NCBI RefSeq assembly: GCF_024752355.1
Contig: NZ_JANTHZ010000013.1
Coordinates: 123,115 to 187,114, forward strand
DNA length: 64,000 nt
Origin: Ancylobacter mangrovi
GTDB taxonomy: Bacteria > Pseudomonadota > Alphaproteobacteria > Rhizobiales > Xanthobacteraceae
Reading direction: 5' to 3'
Positions 62,126-64,000 of the stretch are shown one piece after another; position 1 is the first letter of the stretch; each line of letters opens with the position of its first letter. A model generated the notes under the pieces. That model made no database searches. It was not told the origin of the DNA and worked only from the letters and a program-made list of their open reading frames with translations. The translations under genes and the position numbers were made by a program.

Positions 62126-63103
62126 TCAGCTGTAGCAGCCGGCGATCTGCGCACGCTGGCGAACCAGCGAGAGCACGACGTCGATGGTCGGGGTCGGGAT
62201 GCCGGCGAGACGGCCCATTTCCTGGACCACGGTCACCAGCGGGTCGATCTCCATGGCGCGCGAGCGCTCGAGATCCTGCAGCATCGAGGTCTTGTGCGCG
62301 CCGACCGCGCCCGCCCCGTCGATGCGCCGCTCCACGCCGACGCGGAAGTTAACGCCGGACTGCACCGCGATCTCCTGCGCCTCCAGCATCATCGCCTTGG
62401 CGACCGCGCGGGTGCCCGGATCGGAGGCGATGACGTCGAGCGTCGCATGGGTGAGGGCGCTGATGGGGTTGAAGCACAGGTTGCCCCACAGCTTCAGCCA
62501 CAGCTCGTCGCGGATGTTCGGCATCACGGGCGCGCGCATGCCGCCGGCGGTGAACGCCTCGGACAGCTTGTTGACGCGATCGGTGATCTCGCCCGAGGGC
62601 TCGCCGAGCGGGAACTTGTCGCCATAGACGTGCTTGATCACGCCCGGCTCGATCACCTCGGTCGCCGGATAGACGATGCAGCCGATGGCGCGCTCGGGGC
62701 GCAGGCCGTTCCACTGCTTCGCGCCGGGATCGATGCTCTCGAGCGTCTTACCTTCGAGCTGGTCGCCATGCTTGTAGTAGTACCAGTACGGCACGCCGTT
62801 GACGGCGGTGACGACGGCGGTGTCGTTGCCGAGCAGCGGCTGCATCAGGTCGACGACGCCCGGCACCTGGTGCGCCTTCAGCGCCACGATCACGTAGTCC
62901 TGGGGACCGAAGTCGGCCGGGTTGTCCGAGCAGGGAATGTGCTCGACCCGCTCCTCGTCGTCGATGAGCAGCTTCAGGCCGTTGCTGCGCATGGCCTCGA
63001 GATGGGCTCCGCGGGCGATCAGGCTGACGTCGACGCCCGCCCGCTTGAGCTGAACACCGACATAGCCACCGATGGCGCCGGCACCATAGATGCAGACCTT
63101 CAT
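62126..63103 (-). CDS. 2-dehydropantoate 2-reductase-family (PanE/ApbA-like) dehydrogenase
   Basis: A protein of 325 residues. The N-terminal NADP motif is CIYGAGAIGGYVGVQLKRAG and the ApbA C-terminal half has DELWLKLWGNLCFNPISALT and RRIDGAGAVGAHKTSMLQDL. True PanE reduces ketopantoate in pantothenate synthesis, but PanE-like enzymes beside a FAH-family gene are often catabolic oxo-acid reductases, which fits here. AGGAGGGAG precedes ATG 63103. Downstream is the FAH gene; upstream is a 376-nt gap with an inverted repeat. Confidence 0.83.
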   Translation of the reverse strand: MKVCIYGAGAIGGYVGVQLKRAGVDVSLIARGAHLEAMRSNGLKLLIDDEERVEHIPCSDNPADFGPQDYVIVALKAHQVPGVVDLMQPLLGNDTAVVTAVNGVPYWYYYKHGDQLEGKTLESIDPGAKQWNGLRPERAIGCIVYPATEVIEPGVIKHVYGDKFPLGEPSGEITDRVNKLSEAFTAGGMRAPVMPNIRDELWLKLWGNLCFNPISALTHATLDVIASDPGTRAVAKAMMLEAQEIAVQSGVNFRVGVERRIDGAGAVGAHKTSMLQDLERSRAMEIDPLVTVVQEMGRLAGIPTPTIDVVLSLVRQRAQIAGCYS

Positions 63104-63403
63104 TGGACTCCCTCCTGCCCGTAGCGCCCCCGCGGCGCACGGAACTTGTTTGGTATTTTGTATGCCATGATTGGGGAGAATGAGCCCCGCGTCAAGGCCG
63201 ATCTGTCGGGCGTGATAATACGTCGCGCATGTTAAGCCGCATCCGAGGCAGCGCCGGGCGTGTTTGCGACGTGTGACCTAAGTTACGTCGGCAACCGGCG
63301 GTTTGTCCACGGTGTATAGGGCAGAACAATTGTCTCCCGGCGTGCGCAAAAGACTACCGGGGCGCCTGGTTCCACTACAGGGGAAGCATTGCTTACTGGT
63401 CTT
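63104..63403. other. Promoter region between the PanE-like gene and the GarR-type gene
   Basis: About 300 nt without a gene. A short AT-rich patch around 63141-63175 holds an inverted repeat TGGTAT (63151-63156) and ATGCCA (63162-63167), with one mismatch. Its position 48 nt upstream of the PanE-like start fits an operator. The rest shows nothing I recognise. Confidence 0.5.
63151..63167. promoter_or_regulatory. Candidate GntR/FCD-type operator upstream of the PanE-FAH pair
   Basis: TGGTATTTTGTATGCCA, a 6-nt inverted repeat with one mismatch around a 5-nt spacer. GntR-family regulators of sugar-acid genes often bind TGGTATACCA-like sites. A related GGTATACC palindrome occurs at 58856-58863. 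No GntR regulator gene lies inside the window. Confidence 0.35.
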
Positions 63404-63437
63404 CAAAAACACTTCGGGGGCGCCTGGCGCCCCCGAA
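63404..63437 (-). terminator. Terminator downstream of the GarR-type gene
   Basis: A 9 to 12-bp perfect stem (TTCGGGGGCGCC with GGCGCCCCCGAA, 63413-63437) with T-rich sequence (GTGTTTTTG) on the minus strand. It lies about 43 nt past the stop of the gene at 63480. Confidence 0.85.
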
Positions 63438-63479
63438 ACTAATTTGCATTCATTATTCAGTCAGCAGTCGTCGATCGCC

Positions 63480-64000
63480 TCAGGCGTCGGGCATGACGGT
63501 GTGGTTGGCCATCATCTCCAGCGCCTTGACCAGCGCCGAGTGGTCCCACGCCGCCCCGCCATTGGCCGCGCAGGCCGAGAACAGCTGCTGCGCCACCGCG
63601 GTCGCCGGAAGCGCCATCTGCAGCTGGCGCGCCCCGTTCAGCGCCAGGTTCAGGTCCTTCTGGTGCAGCTCGATCCGGAACCCGGGGTCGAAGGTCCGCT
63701 TCACCATCCGCTCGCCATGCACCTCGAGGATCCGCGAATTGGCGAAGCCCCCCATCAGCGCCTGGCGCACCTTGGCCGGGTCCGCCCCCGCCTTGGAGGC
63801 GAACAGCAGCGCCTCGCCCACCGCCTGGATGGTCAGCGCCACGATGATCTGGTTCGCCACCTTGGTGGTCTGGCCGTCGCCGTTGCCGCCCACCAGCGTG
63901 ATGTTCTTGCCCATCTTCTCGAACAGCGGCTTCACCGTCTCGAACGCCTTGTCCGGACCGCCGACCATGATGGTCAGCGAGGCCGCCTTGGCCCCGACCT
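63480..64000 (-). CDS. 2-hydroxy-3-oxopropionate (tartronate semialdehyde) reductase-type protein, partial
   Basis: The C-terminal 173 codons of a beta-hydroxyacid dehydrogenase; the start lies beyond the window. The catalytic Lys lies in GDGQTTKVANQIIVALTIQA; later parts are KVRQALMGGFANSRILEVHG and FRIELHQKDLNLALNGARQL. The sequence closest to mind is GarR/GlxR, which reduces tartronate semialdehyde to glycerate; 3-hydroxyisobutyrate dehydrogenase is the other possibility. Frame at 64000 continues without a break. Confidence 0.82.
   Translation of the reverse strand, partial: VGAKAASLTIMVGGPDKAFETVKPLFEKMGKNITLVGGNGDGQTTKVANQIIVALTIQAVGEALLFASKAGADPAKVRQALMGGFANSRILEVHGERMVKRTFDPGFRIELHQKDLNLALNGARQLQMALPATAVAQQLFSACAANGGAAWDHSALVKALEMMANHTVMPDA

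Overview
This window looks like chromosomal DNA of a GC-rich alphaproteobacterium, probably order Hyphomicrobiales (Rhizobiales) and perhaps close to Xanthobacteraceae (Ancylobacter, Starkeya or Xanthobacter). The order rests on the ybgC-tolQRAB-pal-cpoB-tilS-ftsH-glmM gene order, a DUF2852-type fragment at the left edge, choXWV and betI-betB-betA choline genes, and a serC-type leader ahead of serC-serA. The family is a guess. I see no tRNA, rRNA, insertion sequence, prophage or CRISPR array.

Region 1 (1-12965) is a plus-strand housekeeping block. It holds the end of a DUF2852-like gene, the Tol-Pal envelope machine (ybgC, tolQ, tolR, tolA, tolB, pal, cpoB), tilS, ftsH, an NCS2 purine permease and glmM.

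Region 2 (13019-41872) is a catabolic island for choline and its methylated derivatives. ChoXWV imports choline. BetA and BetB oxidise it to glycine betaine, GbcAB demethylates betaine to dimethylglycine, DgcAB with a dedicated EtfAB pair takes that to sarcosine, SoxBDAG converts sarcosine to glycine, and SdaA deaminates serine to pyruvate. Two GlxA/GbdR-type AraC regulators, a SulP transporter, a small EamA protein and a cupin lie among them. No glyA (glycine to serine) or formate/C1 gene is present in the window. The most striking point is that betI and betB form one uninterrupted reading frame. Two related AT-rich palindromes sit in the choX-betI divergent region.

Region 3 (42149-63103) is mixed. 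It has a YebE-like protein, an outer-membrane beta-barrel protein, a methyltransferase with coiled coil and C-terminal saccharide-associated repeats, a decayed HlyD-type adaptor fragment, serC-serA behind a likely serC RNA leader, eda, puuE, an MliC-like inhibitor, a small ion channel, acetyltransferases, an EamA exporter, a VOC dioxygenase-like protein, purA with a membrane partner, sucCD, and a FAH plus PanE-like pair. A 0.8 kb gene-poor stretch (58261-59070) carries a degenerate repeat and a possible 42-residue membrane peptide.

The right edge (63480-64000) is the C-terminal part of a tartronate-semialdehyde reductase-type dehydrogenase. Starts were chosen by hand from ribosome-binding sites, so several could be off by a few codons.
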